Positions 39,656-49,711 of a stretch of 51,162 nt of DNA are shown one piece after another. The translations under genes were made by a program, and so were the position numbers. The DNA is from a virus. The DNA lies in IMG/VR virus record IMGVR_UViG_3300024267_000007, positions 1-51,162 of that record. The stretch is one strand, 5' to 3'. How positions within the stretch are numbered: the first letter of the stretch is position 1; every line of letters starts with the position of its first letter. The notes under the pieces were generated by a model, which ran no database searches, was not told the origin of the DNA, and saw only the letters and a list, made by a program, of their open reading frames with translations.

Positions 39656-41134
39656 ATGGCAAATGTAAGCCCAGCGTTTGGAAGCTTAATCCCAACGCAA
39701 AAAAAGCAAGCCTTAGAAGGCAATTATTTAAACTTTACCGATGGTACGAATGATTTCGCACAACAGTACTTACCAGAAATCTATGAAGCTGAAGTAGAGC
39801 GTTATGGAAACAGAACCTTAGGTGGTTTCTTAAGAATGGTAGGAGCTGAAATGCCAATGACTTCTGATCAAGTAGTATGGTCTGAGCAAAATAGATTACA
39901 CATTTCATACGAGAATGTAATAGCAACTGCAGCTGGAGCTGTTGGAGCTAAAGTATCTACTTTAACTATTCCTGTTGGTGGATCTGGAGCAACTCTTATT
40001 GAGAATGTTGTATCTCCTGGTTCTACAATCGTAGTAATGAATCCAGCAACTGGAGCAGAATTAAACTGTTACGTTGTTGCTTCTGGAGCTACTCCTGGAA
40101 GTGCATTAGGCGCTGGTGTATTAACTGTTGCTCCTTATTCGCAAGAAGCTTTAGATGGAACTGGAGCTGGAGCTGCTGAAGTAGATTTAGTAACTGGTGG
40201 ACCAAACCTTAAAATCTTTGTATACGGATCTGAGTACGGAAAAGGAACTGGAGATGCTAACAGAATTTCTGTAACGCCTTCTTTCACTCAATACTCTAAC
40301 TCTCCTATTATCATTAAAGACAAGTATGCTATCAACGGATCTGACACTGCTCAGATTGGATGGGTTGAAGTAGCTACTGAGTCTGGTCAGGGAGGTTTCT
40401 TATGGTACTTAAAAGCTGAATCTGAAACAAGATTACGTTTTGAAGACTACCTAGAAATGTCTATGGTAGAAGGTGAATTAAAATCTGGAAGTTCAACTAC
40501 AACTGCTAAAGGTACTGAAGGTCTTTTTGCTGCTGTTAAAAGCCGTGGAAATGTATTAGTAGACTTTACTGCAGCAACTGGTTTAGCTCAGTTTGATTCA
40601 ATTCTTAAAAACTTAGATACTCAAGGAGCTATCGAAGAAAACATGTTATTCTTAAATAGAGAAACTTCTCTAGACTTTGATGATATGTTAGCTGGAGTTG
40701 GACAACAAGCTGGAACAGCTGCTTACAACGGCGGTAGTTCTTTTGGTGTATTCGAAAATTCTGAAGAAATGGCATTGAACTTAGGTTTCTCTGGATTCAG
40801 AAGAGGTTCTTATGACTTCTACAAGACTGACTGGAAATACTTAAACGATGCTTCTACTCGTGGAGGTGTTGCTGATGCTGGAATCGAAGGAGTATTAGTA
40901 CCTGCTGGAACTTCTACAGTTTACGATCAAATATTAGGAACTAACATCAGAAGACCTTTCTTACACGTAAGATATAGAGCTTCTCAAGCTGATGATAGAA
41001 GAATGAAAAACTGGATCACTGGATCTGTAGGTGGCGCTGCTACTTCTGATTTAGATGCTATGGAGGTTCACTTCTTATCTGAAAGATGTTTAGTGACTCA
41101 AGCGGCTAACAACTTTGTGTTATTCACAGACTAG
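39656..41134 (+). CDS. Major capsid protein
   Basis: A 492-residue protein, right after the scaffold gene. The N-terminus (ANVSPAFGSLIPTQKKQALE) leads to NDFAQQYLPEIYEAEVERYG, and the C-terminus (LHVRYRASQADDRRMKNWIT, EVHFLSERCLVTQAANNF) fits an HK97-fold capsid of crAss-like size. Codon use is strongly biased to GGA, TCT, GCT and ACT, unlike neighbours, as expected of the most heavily made protein. A terminator-like hairpin follows it. Cleavage during maturation is possible but not visible. Confidence 0.82.
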   Translation: MANVSPAFGSLIPTQKKQALEGNYLNFTDGTNDFAQQYLPEIYEAEVERYGNRTLGGFLRMVGAEMPMTSDQVVWSEQNRLHISYENVIATAAGAVGAKVSTLTIPVGGSGATLIENVVSPGSTIVVMNPATGAELNCYVVASGATPGSALGAGVLTVAPYSQEALDGTGAGAAEVDLVTGGPNLKIFVYGSEYGKGTGDANRISVTPSFTQYSNSPIIIKDKYAINGSDTAQIGWVEVATESGQGGFLWYLKAESETRLRFEDYLEMSMVEGELKSGSSTTTAKGTEGLFAAVKSRGNVLVDFTAATGLAQFDSILKNLDTQGAIEENMLFLNRETSLDFDDMLAGVGQQAGTAAYNGGSSFGVFENSEEMALNLGFSGFRRGSYDFYKTDWKYLNDASTRGGVADAGIEGVLVPAGTSTVYDQILGTNIRRPFLHVRYRASQADDRRMKNWITGSVGGAATSDLDAMEVHFLSERCLVTQAANNFVLFTD

Positions 41135-41157
41135 TACCGATTAAATTAATGTAGTAG

Positions 41158-41184
41158 TTACCCTTGTTGAACTGACAGGGGTAA
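41158..41184 (+). terminator. Hairpin after major capsid gene, partial terminator
   Basis: Arms TTACCCTTG (41158-41166) and CAGGGGTAA (41176-41184) form a 9-bp stem with one G-U pair and a 9-nt loop, followed by an AT-rich stretch with T runs (TTATTACTCTTATT). It sits in the only sizeable gap (86 bp) after the capsid gene and may lower transcription of downstream genes or protect the capsid mRNA. Confidence 0.5.
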
Positions 41185-41220
41185 TTATTACTCTTATTAA
41201 AAATTTTATTATATTATATT

Positions 41221-42063
41221 ATGGCAGCAAATGCAAAAAAGCCTACAGCTAAAAAGCCTGTAGCAAATAAAGAAATAGTACAAGAGCAAGAAGTAATGAC
41301 TGCTCCAAAAAAACAAGAACCAGCAAAACCAAGTTGGGAAATAAAAGATAGAATGTATATAGTTATAGGTCAAGCGCCTTTAACTCTTACAATTTCATCA
41401 AAACATACATCAAGACATCCTTTGTTATATTTTGATAAAGAAAAAGGTATTCAAAGAGAGATTAGGTATGCAACCAATCAAAACTCTCCTTTTATAGATG
41501 AACAAAACGGTCAAGCAACATTAGGGCATATAATGTTTAAAGACGGCGTTTTATATGTTAAAAAGGAACAACAAAACTTACAAAAATTACTATCTTTATA
41601 TCATCCATTATTAGGTAATAAATACTACGAGCATAATCCAGTAGCTATAGCCGAAGATGAATTAGAAGATTTAGAAGTTCAAATAGATGCAATGATGGCT
41701 GCGAGAACTATGGATGTTGATGATGCTGAAGCAATACTTCGCGTTGAGTTAGGGTCTAAAGTTTCAACCATGACAACTAAAGAACTAAAGAGAGATCTAT
41801 TATTGTTTGCTAAAAGACAACCAGATTTATTTATGGAATTAGCAAATGACGATAATGTACAATTAAGAAACATAGCTATAAAAGCTTCCGAAATGGGTAT
41901 CATTAAATTGTCACAAGATCAAAGAACATTTACTTGGGGATCAAACGGTAGAAAGTTAATGACTGTACCTTTTGATGAAAATCCCTACTCTGCAATGGCA
42001 GCTTACTTTAAAACCGACGAAGGTGTAGAAGTTTACAGGTCAGTAGAGAAAAACTTGGAATAA
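41221..42063 (+). CDS. Structural or head-completion protein
   Basis: A 280-residue protein. A Lys/Pro/Ala-rich N-terminus (KKPTAKKPVANKEIVQEQEV) is followed by a compact beta-rich domain (MYIVIGQAPLTLTISSKHTS) and a helical C-terminal region (DVDDAEAILRVELGSKVSTM, LRNIAIKASEMGI). Its place after the capsid gene fits a head-decoration or head-completion role. No clear family is recognised. Confidence 0.65.
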   Translation: MAANAKKPTAKKPVANKEIVQEQEVMTAPKKQEPAKPSWEIKDRMYIVIGQAPLTLTISSKHTSRHPLLYFDKEKGIQREIRYATNQNSPFIDEQNGQATLGHIMFKDGVLYVKKEQQNLQKLLSLYHPLLGNKYYEHNPVAIAEDELEDLEVQIDAMMAARTMDVDDAEAILRVELGSKVSTMTTKELKRDLLLFAKRQPDLFMELANDDNVQLRNIAIKASEMGIIKLSQDQRTFTWGSNGRKLMTVPFDENPYSAMAAYFKTDEGVEVYRSVEKNLE

Positions 42064-42074
42064 CATGTAATATT

Positions 42075-42111
42075 AATATTAGCTGGTCACTTAACGTGGC
42101 TGGCTGGTATT
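42075..42111 (+). other. 16-bp RNA hairpin with G-U pairs between head genes
   Basis: Arms AATATTAGCTGGTCAC (42075-42090) and GTGGCTGGCTGGTATT (42096-42111) pair along their full length when G-U pairs are allowed, with loop TTAAC. All wobbles suit the plus-strand RNA and would be mismatches in the complementary strand, so selection on the RNA is likely. No T run follows, so it is not a simple terminator. Confidence 0.6.
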
Positions 42112-42129
42112 ATAATAAAAAAATAAATA

Positions 42130-42825
42130 ATGGCTATAAATGTAGATTTAGTTTATAAAACTGTCTTATTAATACTTAACCAACAGCAAAGAGGTTATAT
42201 AACTCCAGACGAGTTTAATAAAGTAGGTAATCAAGTTCAGCAAGGTATATTTGAAAAATATATGAGTGATCTGAATCAACAGTTACGTATACCTGAAAAT
42301 GACAACGAGTATGCTAACAGAGTTAAAAACCTAGAAGAAAAACTAGATATATTTAAAACAATAGCTACACCCACATTTACAACAGATCACTTCACAACCG
42401 CTTCATTGCCAAACTTTTATAGGCTAGGTACTGTAATTTATAACGATACTATTGAAGCTCAAATGGTGGAAAGAAACGAATGGTACAAAATAAAAAAAGC
42501 ACCATTACTTGCACCAACTAAAAAACAACCTGTATTTTTATACGAAGACACCAAGATAAGTGTATACCCAACAAGTATAACATCTGATATTCAAGTATCT
42601 TACTTGAAACAACCTGCAATGATAAATTGGGGATATTCAGTTGGTAGCTTGGGGCAATATATCTACGACGCTAGTTCTTCAGTAAACTTTGAACTACATC
42701 CATCTGAGCAAGTCGATGTTGTTACAGGTATATTATTATACTCAGGTGTTATAATACAAGATCCTACTATAATACAAGTAGCAGCTCAAAAAATACAACA
42801 AGAAGACATAAACGAAAAATCTTAA
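42130..42825 (+). CDS. Tail or connector ring protein
   Basis: A 231-residue protein: INVDLVYKTVLLILNQQQRG at the start, then YITPDEFNKVGNQVQQGIFE, a middle beta region (ISVYPTSITSDIQVSYLKQP) and helical C-terminus (VTGILLYSGVIIQDPTIIQV). The pattern resembles ring proteins of crAss-like podovirus tails (from memory). Position after the head genes fits a head-tail ring component. Confidence 0.65.
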   Translation: MAINVDLVYKTVLLILNQQQRGYITPDEFNKVGNQVQQGIFEKYMSDLNQQLRIPENDNEYANRVKNLEEKLDIFKTIATPTFTTDHFTTASLPNFYRLGTVIYNDTIEAQMVERNEWYKIKKAPLLAPTKKQPVFLYEDTKISVYPTSITSDIQVSYLKQPAMINWGYSVGSLGQYIYDASSSVNFELHPSEQVDVVTGILLYSGVIIQDPTIIQVAAQKIQQEDINEKS

Positions 42826-42831
42826 TAATAC

Positions 42832-44034
42832 ATGGGCTTAATTACAGAAAATAATCAGCAATATTACGCAGGTGTACAAAAGTTCTTATCTGCAGCTGGT
42901 GCTGGACAAGCCTTCACAACTACATTTGATACTGAACTAGTATTAGGTAGTTATGATCCTCTTCAGCCAACCTATGCTTTAAACAACTTTAAGTTATACA
43001 CCGCAAACGCCGGTGTTTTAACATATACAGAATACACTTCAGCTTACACTGTTTCAGGTAATACAATAACATTTACAGGTAATTTAGCAGCTAATACAAG
43101 TATTGTTGTTCAATTAAAAATATTAAGCGGTGGTGAATACGGAAACAGAGATGCTTATGGTAATACTGTTGAAGAAAATTACGGTAGTTACAGTTACATA
43201 TCTTTAGAGGATGTAATAAATAACTTTCAAATAGCTTATGTCGGAACAGGTAAATTAATACCTAGTTGTAAAAGAACTGATATAATATTCCACGCTAAAC
43301 GTGGAATGCAGGAATTTAGCTATGATACATTAAAAAGTATAAAGTCACAAGAATTAAATATACCCCCTGAATTAAGTGTTGTGATACCACAGGATTATGT
43401 AAACTATACTAAGGTATCTTGGATAGATCAATTAGGTGTTAAAAGACCTATATACCCTGCAAACAATTTAACTACAAACCCATTTGAAAATCCTATACAA
43501 GATTCTAAAGGTGTACCAACGCAAGATAACTTTGGCAACAACGTTGAGGGAACATCGATAACAGAAGAAAGATGGCGAACAGCAGATGATACTTTGATAA
43601 ATCAAGATAATGTAGAAGATTTATATAACGAAGGATATGACAATTGGGGATGGGATGAACAGCTTTTAGGTCAAAACTACGGATTAGATCCTCAGTATGC
43701 TCAAGTAAACGGATGGTTTACTATAAACCACAGAGAAGGCAAGATGTCTTTCTCAAGTAATTTAGCTGGTGCACTTATAGTTTTAGAGTATATATCTGAC
43801 GGATTAGCTTACGATATGGACACTCAAGTTCCTAAGTTAGCGGAAGAGGCTCTATATGCTCATATAAGCCACGCTATCGTAGCTTCTAGAATAAACCAAC
43901 CTGAATATATAGTTAGAAGATTAAAGCAAGAGAGAAGCGCTAAATTAAGAAATGCTAAATTAAGATTATCAAATATAAAACTTGATGAAATAGTTCAAGT
44001 AATGAGAGGTAAATCTAAATGGATAAAACACTAG
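42832..44034 (+). CDS. Head-tail adaptor / ring protein
   Basis: A 400-residue protein. After a beta-rich N-terminal part (YALNNFKLYTANAGVLTYTE) and a connector-like YISLEDVINNFQIAYVGTGK, the C-terminal ~70 residues are helical (VPKLAEEALYAHISHAIVAS, EYIVRRLKQERSAKLRNAKL), as in adaptor proteins that attach to the portal. Spacing to its neighbours (6 nt) shows tight co-translation. The role is inferred from its place. Confidence 0.68.
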   Translation: MGLITENNQQYYAGVQKFLSAAGAGQAFTTTFDTELVLGSYDPLQPTYALNNFKLYTANAGVLTYTEYTSAYTVSGNTITFTGNLAANTSIVVQLKILSGGEYGNRDAYGNTVEENYGSYSYISLEDVINNFQIAYVGTGKLIPSCKRTDIIFHAKRGMQEFSYDTLKSIKSQELNIPPELSVVIPQDYVNYTKVSWIDQLGVKRPIYPANNLTTNPFENPIQDSKGVPTQDNFGNNVEGTSITEERWRTADDTLINQDNVEDLYNEGYDNWGWDEQLLGQNYGLDPQYAQVNGWFTINHREGKMSFSSNLAGALIVLEYISDGLAYDMDTQVPKLAEEALYAHISHAIVASRINQPEYIVRRLKQERSAKLRNAKLRLSNIKLDEIVQVMRGKSKWIKH

Positions 44035-44040
44035 AATTAA

Positions 44041-47000
44041 ATGGCTGAAATTAAAAATACATTTCTTAAAGGCAAGATGAATCAAGATCTTGACTCTCGT
44101 ATATTACCTAACGGTGAATATAGAGAAGCTATTAACCTTTGCTTAAGCAGATCAGAGGGTTCTACCGTTGGTGAATTTGAAAATATTTTAGGTAATAAAT
44201 CAATATCACAAACAGAAAATTCAGCTATTATAATAGGTTTTTATGTAGACGAATCTAACAATAGGGTATTTATTTTCGCAACTGATCACAATGATGCAAG
44301 TGGAGCATATAACAGTTCTTCAAATAATTATATATACGAGTTATCTTTATCTGGTAATTATAACAAAGAAACACTAGTAAGCGGGGCTTTTTTAAATTTC
44401 AATCAGTCGTTTCCAGTAATTGGAGTTAACTTAGTGGAAGATCTTTTATTTTTCACAGATAACTTAAACCAACCTCGTAAAATAAACGTAACGCTAGCTA
44501 AAAACACTAATCATTATACAAAGGAAGATCAAATATCCGTAGCTAAGTATGCTCCTTGTGAGCCTATTATAACTATAGATAGAATTGTTGTTACAGCGTC
44601 ATCTGCAGTAACATCTAGTACTATAAGCGTAAGTGACTCTACTGGTATAAATCCAGGTGATGCAGTGTTTCCATTAGAAACAATAACAGTGCCTAGTGGA
44701 TGGGACAATAGAGTATACGTTGTATCGGTAAATCCAGGAGGAGTAGCTAATACAATAACTTTATCAAAGTCAGTGACTGTTAGTCTTGGTGAAAAATTAT
44801 CTATAACAAGGTCAACAGCTACTAACAAAACAAACGAATATAATTCTAACGGTATTAAGATACAATCTTTTACTACATCAGGCACCGGTGTTGCTACTAT
44901 TTATCAAGTAACTTTACCGGCTTTAAACGGAGAAGCATCTGTTATACCTAAATTAGGTGATTTAGTCGTGATAACTGATGTAGCTGGTGCAGTTAATTAT
45001 CTACCAAATAATACCTCTATAACAAGTGCAACTACAGCAGCAAGTTTTGTAGGCGAAACTTTAAATTGGGAAATTACATTATCTAATGCGCCTATAAATT
45101 TACCGATACCCGCATCTGCTTTTATTAAGCTAGGTGTTAATAAAGACTACGATCCTTTGTGGTCTCAACAAGACTCTAATTCTAAATTCTTAGAAGATAA
45201 ATTTGTTAGATTTAGTTACAGGTTTAAGTTTGAAGATAATGAACATTCTTTAATGGCTCCTTTTACACAACCTATATTTATACCTAAACAATTTAGTAAC
45301 TTTGGTGGAGGAGGAAAATCTTTAACCGAGGACATGGATGATGCTTACAAATCAACTATAATTGCATGGTTTGAAAACAATGTTCAAAATATACTATTAA
45401 AAATACCTCTTCCTTATAACACGCTACAACAAAACATAAATAATCTTTTAATAAAAGATATAGATATACTTTATAAAGAATCTGATGCTCTAGCTGTAAA
45501 GGTTTTAAATACTGTAGATATAATAAACCTGCCTAACAAGTCAACCGCTTTAGAATATATAGAGTGGTATGATCCTGTTCACGGGGATAATGACACTTAC
45601 TACTACCCTTACAACTATGCTTCTAGTAAGCCATATAAAACACTTCCTAACAACGATATCACTAGAGTATATGATAAAGTACCTGTAAAAGCGTTATCAC
45701 AAGAAATTATAGGCAATAGAGTTGTTTATGGTAATTACATAGATAAACATTCAAGCCCATCTAATATACCCTATGCTGCTATAGTAAAAGATAGAGATGC
45801 TTATAGTACTAATACAGTAGAATATCCAGCTCACACTTTAAAACAAAACAGAACTTATCAAGTAGGTTTTATATTGGTTGATAGATACGGTAGGCAATCT
45901 AATGTTATATTGTCTTCACATGACTACAATGAAAATGAAGAGGGTGGATCAACCGTATATGCACCATACAAAACGTATGCTCAACAAGAAAATAACTCTA
46001 AAGTTATAGATTGGTTAGGTGATGCTTTAAGTGTTAGAATAGATTCCGCTATAGGTACTGAAAACACAGGGGGCCAGCCCGGAGTATACAATGGTGACCC
46101 TACATCTAGTGCTTATAATCCTTTAGGTTGGTATTCATACAAAATAGTTGTTAAACAACAAGAGCAAGAATACTATAATGTTTACTTGCCTGGTTTTGTA
46201 AACGGCTATCCTATACTTAATTCAACAGAAAAAGATAAAACATCTTTCTCTGTATTACTTAGTGACAATATAAATAAAGTACCCAGAGATCTAAACGAAG
46301 TAGGGCCTAATGATAGAGAATATAGTAGTAGTGAAACTCTTTTTATAAGAGTAAATAATCCAGCTATAAATACAAATGCAACATTGGGTAATAGACCTTA
46401 TGGATATCCTCAAAAATTTACACCTTGGAATAAACAGTATTACCCAGATTTATTAAGTCAAAGAGTAACTACTATATCAACAGTTAGAGATTTAGAAATT
46501 TCAGCTATTCCTTTTGTTGCAAATGCTCCTGAGGGAGAATATGGATCTGTTATTACAACTAATAGTTACACTTATGAAACGCCTCCATATGGAGGTGCAG
46601 TAACTGGGGTTGAAGAAAACACAAACCCAACTGGGTCTATTCCATGGGGACAAGCACCTAAATTGCAGCCATTATATGATTCGGATTCTAATCCTTTTAT
46701 AATGCAAATAAGCACTGTGCAAAACGGAAAAACTCCAAAACCTCAACCAAGGCCTACTAACCCTGGCCCTATAGGTGCTTATACAACAAACAAAGATAGA
46801 ACAACAGCTAGTGGACTTATAGTAAGTATGCAACCATTTTTATCAATAGCTGAAACAAAACCATTTGAATCAGTACTAGAATTATTCTACGAAACTTCAC
46901 TACAGGGTAAGGTCGGTGTTTTGAATGAAATAATAAATAGTCAATATTCAGGAATTATAGGTATTGATGGAAATAACTTTGCTTCTTTTTCAGAAAGCCT

Positions 47001-48249
47001 TGCTCCAGAAAATCAAATAGGTGGTAGTAATATAATATGGAAAGATGGTTCTGGTAGTAATATAACAGATAATGCTTTGTTTACATCCCCGCCTGCTATA
47101 TTATCAGCTTATAAAGCTAGTGATGTAGGACAAAATAACAATATAGCTAATCAATTTCAATTAGTCTGGTCAAATATACAAGCCGAGTATCAATTAAAAA
47201 CAGCCGCTGGATCATATTTCTGGTACAGTGAAAGTTCAGCTAGTAATCCTTCAAACGATGTTTATAATTTAACTTTTCAAACAGTATACGAACCAGCCGC
47301 TGGAGAAGAATACACTGATAATACAACATACACTGCAACGCTTACTAATGTTCAACCTTCTTTCACTTTACCTGCTAGTTGCCCTCTTACTTTAACAGGA
47401 ATAACTACAGGAACTACTGCTATTTATAGCTTTGAAGCTGAAAACGGAAGTAATGTTGCGGGTGGAAACGAAGAAAGTCAGTTAATTTTTGAGCTAGATT
47501 CAAGCAACGCTCAAGCTATATTAAATGGATTTAGTATAAGTTCTTCAGGTGTTTTAACAGCAAACTCAGGTACTTTGGTTAACGAAAATGCGTATAGCAT
47601 AATTGTTAAAGTTACAGATGCTAACGGCTTCGGCTTATCAAATACGTGTACTATTTCATTTACTGTTGGTACAGATCCGGTACCGCAAACTATATGTGCA
47701 GGAAGACAAGGAGGTACGAACGCTGAGTGTAATGAAAATATAGAATATCAATTCCTTGCTTACGGAACTAATGAGCAAGTTAGTGGTACTTATGCAGGGA
47801 CACCATTTAATACGGCATACCCTCCAAATAAAATATATAATGCTAAATACAGATCTACTTTTAACCCTAAAACAACAGGTGCTTTAACACAAGGTAAAAT
47901 GTATATAAAACCTTACTTACAAAGAGAAACAGTTTTAAGTGATGATGTATATGTTGATTATTTAGTTCAATACAGAGCAACAAGTAGTTCTTCTTGGGCT
48001 ACAGCTCAATTAGCAAATGGTAATACTTTTGGATCACCTATAGGATATAAAAGAATATCAATCGATAATAGCGGACCTGCTTTTGTTGAGGACTATTGGG
48101 AATTTGATGCTGTTGGAGAATACAGAGTTATTGCTTCTAAAATGGCAGGCGCTAATTGCGGTAGCGGTACTAATGCAGGAATTTTCCATGTAAAATTTGG
48201 AGATGCCGTATATGGAACAGGACCAAACAGCAGTTGCTATGTTATATAA
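44041..48249 (+). CDS. Large tail tube/muzzle-type structural protein
   Basis: A 1402-residue protein. Its N-terminus (AEIKNTFLKGKMNQDLDSRI, LPNGEYREAINLCLSRSEGS, TVGEFENILGNKSI) matches the KGKMNxDLDxRxxPxGxYRxAxN pattern of large tail (muzzle) proteins of crAss-like podoviruses, recalled from memory. The middle holds beta domains with YRFKFEDNEHSLMAPFTQPI and a cadherin-like segment near 1130-1240 (VTDANGFGLSNTCTISFTVG). It probably makes the bulk of the tail nozzle. Confidence 0.75.
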   Translation: MAEIKNTFLKGKMNQDLDSRILPNGEYREAINLCLSRSEGSTVGEFENILGNKSISQTENSAIIIGFYVDESNNRVFIFATDHNDASGAYNSSSNNYIYELSLSGNYNKETLVSGAFLNFNQSFPVIGVNLVEDLLFFTDNLNQPRKINVTLAKNTNHYTKEDQISVAKYAPCEPIITIDRIVVTASSAVTSSTISVSDSTGINPGDAVFPLETITVPSGWDNRVYVVSVNPGGVANTITLSKSVTVSLGEKLSITRSTATNKTNEYNSNGIKIQSFTTSGTGVATIYQVTLPALNGEASVIPKLGDLVVITDVAGAVNYLPNNTSITSATTAASFVGETLNWEITLSNAPINLPIPASAFIKLGVNKDYDPLWSQQDSNSKFLEDKFVRFSYRFKFEDNEHSLMAPFTQPIFIPKQFSNFGGGGKSLTEDMDDAYKSTIIAWFENNVQNILLKIPLPYNTLQQNINNLLIKDIDILYKESDALAVKVLNTVDIINLPNKSTALEYIEWYDPVHGDNDTYYYPYNYASSKPYKTLPNNDITRVYDKVPVKALSQEIIGNRVVYGNYIDKHSSPSNIPYAAIVKDRDAYSTNTVEYPAHTLKQNRTYQVGFILVDRYGRQSNVILSSHDYNENEEGGSTVYAPYKTYAQQENNSKVIDWLGDALSVRIDSAIGTENTGGQPGVYNGDPTSSAYNPLGWYSYKIVVKQQEQEYYNVYLPGFVNGYPILNSTEKDKTSFSVLLSDNINKVPRDLNEVGPNDREYSSSETLFIRVNNPAINTNATLGNRPYGYPQKFTPWNKQYYPDLLSQRVTTISTVRDLEISAIPFVANAPEGEYGSVITTNSYTYETPPYGGAVTGVEENTNPTGSIPWGQAPKLQPLYDSDSNPFIMQISTVQNGKTPKPQPRPTNPGPIGAYTTNKDRTTASGLIVSMQPFLSIAETKPFESVLELFYETSLQGKVGVLNEIINSQYSGIIGIDGNNFASFSESLAPENQIGGSNIIWKDGSGSNITDNALFTSPPAILSAYKASDVGQNNNIANQFQLVWSNIQAEYQLKTAAGSYFWYSESSASNPSNDVYNLTFQTVYEPAAGEEYTDNTTYTATLTNVQPSFTLPASCPLTLTGITTGTTAIYSFEAENGSNVAGGNEESQLIFELDSSNAQAILNGFSISSSGVLTANSGTLVNENAYSIIVKVTDANGFGLSNTCTISFTVGTDPVPQTICAGRQGGTNAECNENIEYQFLAYGTNEQVSGTYAGTPFNTAYPPNKIYNAKYRSTFNPKTTGALTQGKMYIKPYLQRETVLSDDVYVDYLVQYRATSSSSWATAQLANGNTFGSPIGYKRISIDNSGPAFVEDYWEFDAVGEYRVIASKMAGANCGSGTNAGIFHVKFGDAVYGTGPNSSCYVI

Positions 48250-48289
48250 TTCAAAGTAATAATAGTAAAAAACAAGTAATAAATATAAT

Positions 48290-49699
48290 ATGTCTATAAC
48301 ACTTGAAGTACCATACTTTAACGCTTATGCGGTTAAAAAGATATCTGATGTACCTTATGAAGATTTGGTGGATAATACTATTACATCGTTGCCATGGTCA
48401 GCTCCTCAGGTAGAAGACACTGATCAAGACTGGTATATTGAGGAATCTAGAATTAGGGGAGGTTACAATAATACATCCACTGATTACGGGGTTAAAGCTT
48501 ATTTAGTTGAAGATAACGATAATCAATCAAGGCTTTCAAATTCATTAATATATTCAGGTGTATTAAATTCAAGAACAGGTATAAATAGAACTAATGAGTT
48601 TAGTGTTGCAGAAGAAATAACTAGGAGTGTAGATCCTATTAATGGTAGTATACAAAAGCTTTATGCTGAAGATACCAACTTAATTATATTCCAAGAAAGA
48701 AAAGTAAATAGAGCTTTAATAGACAAAGACGCTATATACTCCGCTGAAGGTGGCGCTATAACAACATCTGCTAAATTAGTCATAGGTCAAATAATAGCTT
48801 ATGCCGGTGAATTTGGTATATCTACAAATCCTGAATCTTTTGCTGTTTATGGTTATCAAAAGTACTTTGCTGACAGAAATAGAAATGCTGTACTTAGATT
48901 ATCTATGGATGGAATAACCGAAATATCTAACTATGGTATGGCTGATTTTTTCAGAGATCAATCTGGTTTAGTTTCATCAACAGGTAAGATTATAGGTGGT
49001 TATGATATATATAATAAAAGTTATACAATGTCCTTACAGCAATCAAATGGAGACTATAAAACATTGTCATTTAGTGAAAATATAAATGGATGGAATAGTT
49101 TTTACACATATAAGCCTAGTTTTATGTTTGGCTCTCAGGGACAATTTTATACAACTAATTTAGATTCTGTATATAAGCACTACTCTTTAACTGATAATAG
49201 TAATAATCCTATACCAAGAGGTCAATTCTACGGAGTAAATAATGACGCTTCTGTTAAGTTTGTTTTAAATCCAGAGCCTACATCTATAAAAACTTTTAAA
49301 ACAATTAATTACGAAGGTAGTAATGGATGGGAAGTTATATCTTTAGTTTCTGACGAAACCGGTGCAGACGAATTAAATGGCAACTGGACTAATAATGTTA
49401 ATCAAGCAACAGTAGATGTTAGTACTCCTAACGCTTATACTAAAATATATAGCTATGATGAAGGTGCTTACTTGGATGGTAATGTCCAATATAGAGCAGG
49501 ATTTGATAGAAAACAAAACAGATATGTAGCGGCAATACCAAACAATTCACCTACACCTATAGCTGGTCAAGTAATAATGGGGCCTAGTAGTACAGGTATA
49601 AAAGCCTACTACGCTACAGTAACCATGAAAACAGATGCAACAACAGATCCAGGTGGATTAAAAGAACTATTTGCAGTAGGCGCAACTTATGGAAGATAA
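48290..49699 (+). CDS. Second muzzle-type tail protein
   Basis: A 469-residue protein: WYIEESRIRGGYNNTSTDYG near 50, then INGSIQKLYAEDTNLIIFQE, RALIDKDAIYSAEGGAITTS, and SFAVYGYQKYFADRNRNAVL. These resemble the propeller-like partner domain of the same muzzle complex in crAss-like podoviruses. Here it is a separate gene 40 nt after the 1402-residue protein, and the two may be parts of what is one chain in other phages. It likely forms the tail tip with that protein. Confidence 0.72.
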   Translation: MSITLEVPYFNAYAVKKISDVPYEDLVDNTITSLPWSAPQVEDTDQDWYIEESRIRGGYNNTSTDYGVKAYLVEDNDNQSRLSNSLIYSGVLNSRTGINRTNEFSVAEEITRSVDPINGSIQKLYAEDTNLIIFQERKVNRALIDKDAIYSAEGGAITTSAKLVIGQIIAYAGEFGISTNPESFAVYGYQKYFADRNRNAVLRLSMDGITEISNYGMADFFRDQSGLVSSTGKIIGGYDIYNKSYTMSLQQSNGDYKTLSFSENINGWNSFYTYKPSFMFGSQGQFYTTNLDSVYKHYSLTDNSNNPIPRGQFYGVNNDASVKFVLNPEPTSIKTFKTINYEGSNGWEVISLVSDETGADELNGNWTNNVNQATVDVSTPNAYTKIYSYDEGAYLDGNVQYRAGFDRKQNRYVAAIPNNSPTPIAGQVIMGPSSTGIKAYYATVTMKTDATTDPGGLKELFAVGATYGR

Positions 49700-49711
49700 A
49701 AAACAAACAAC

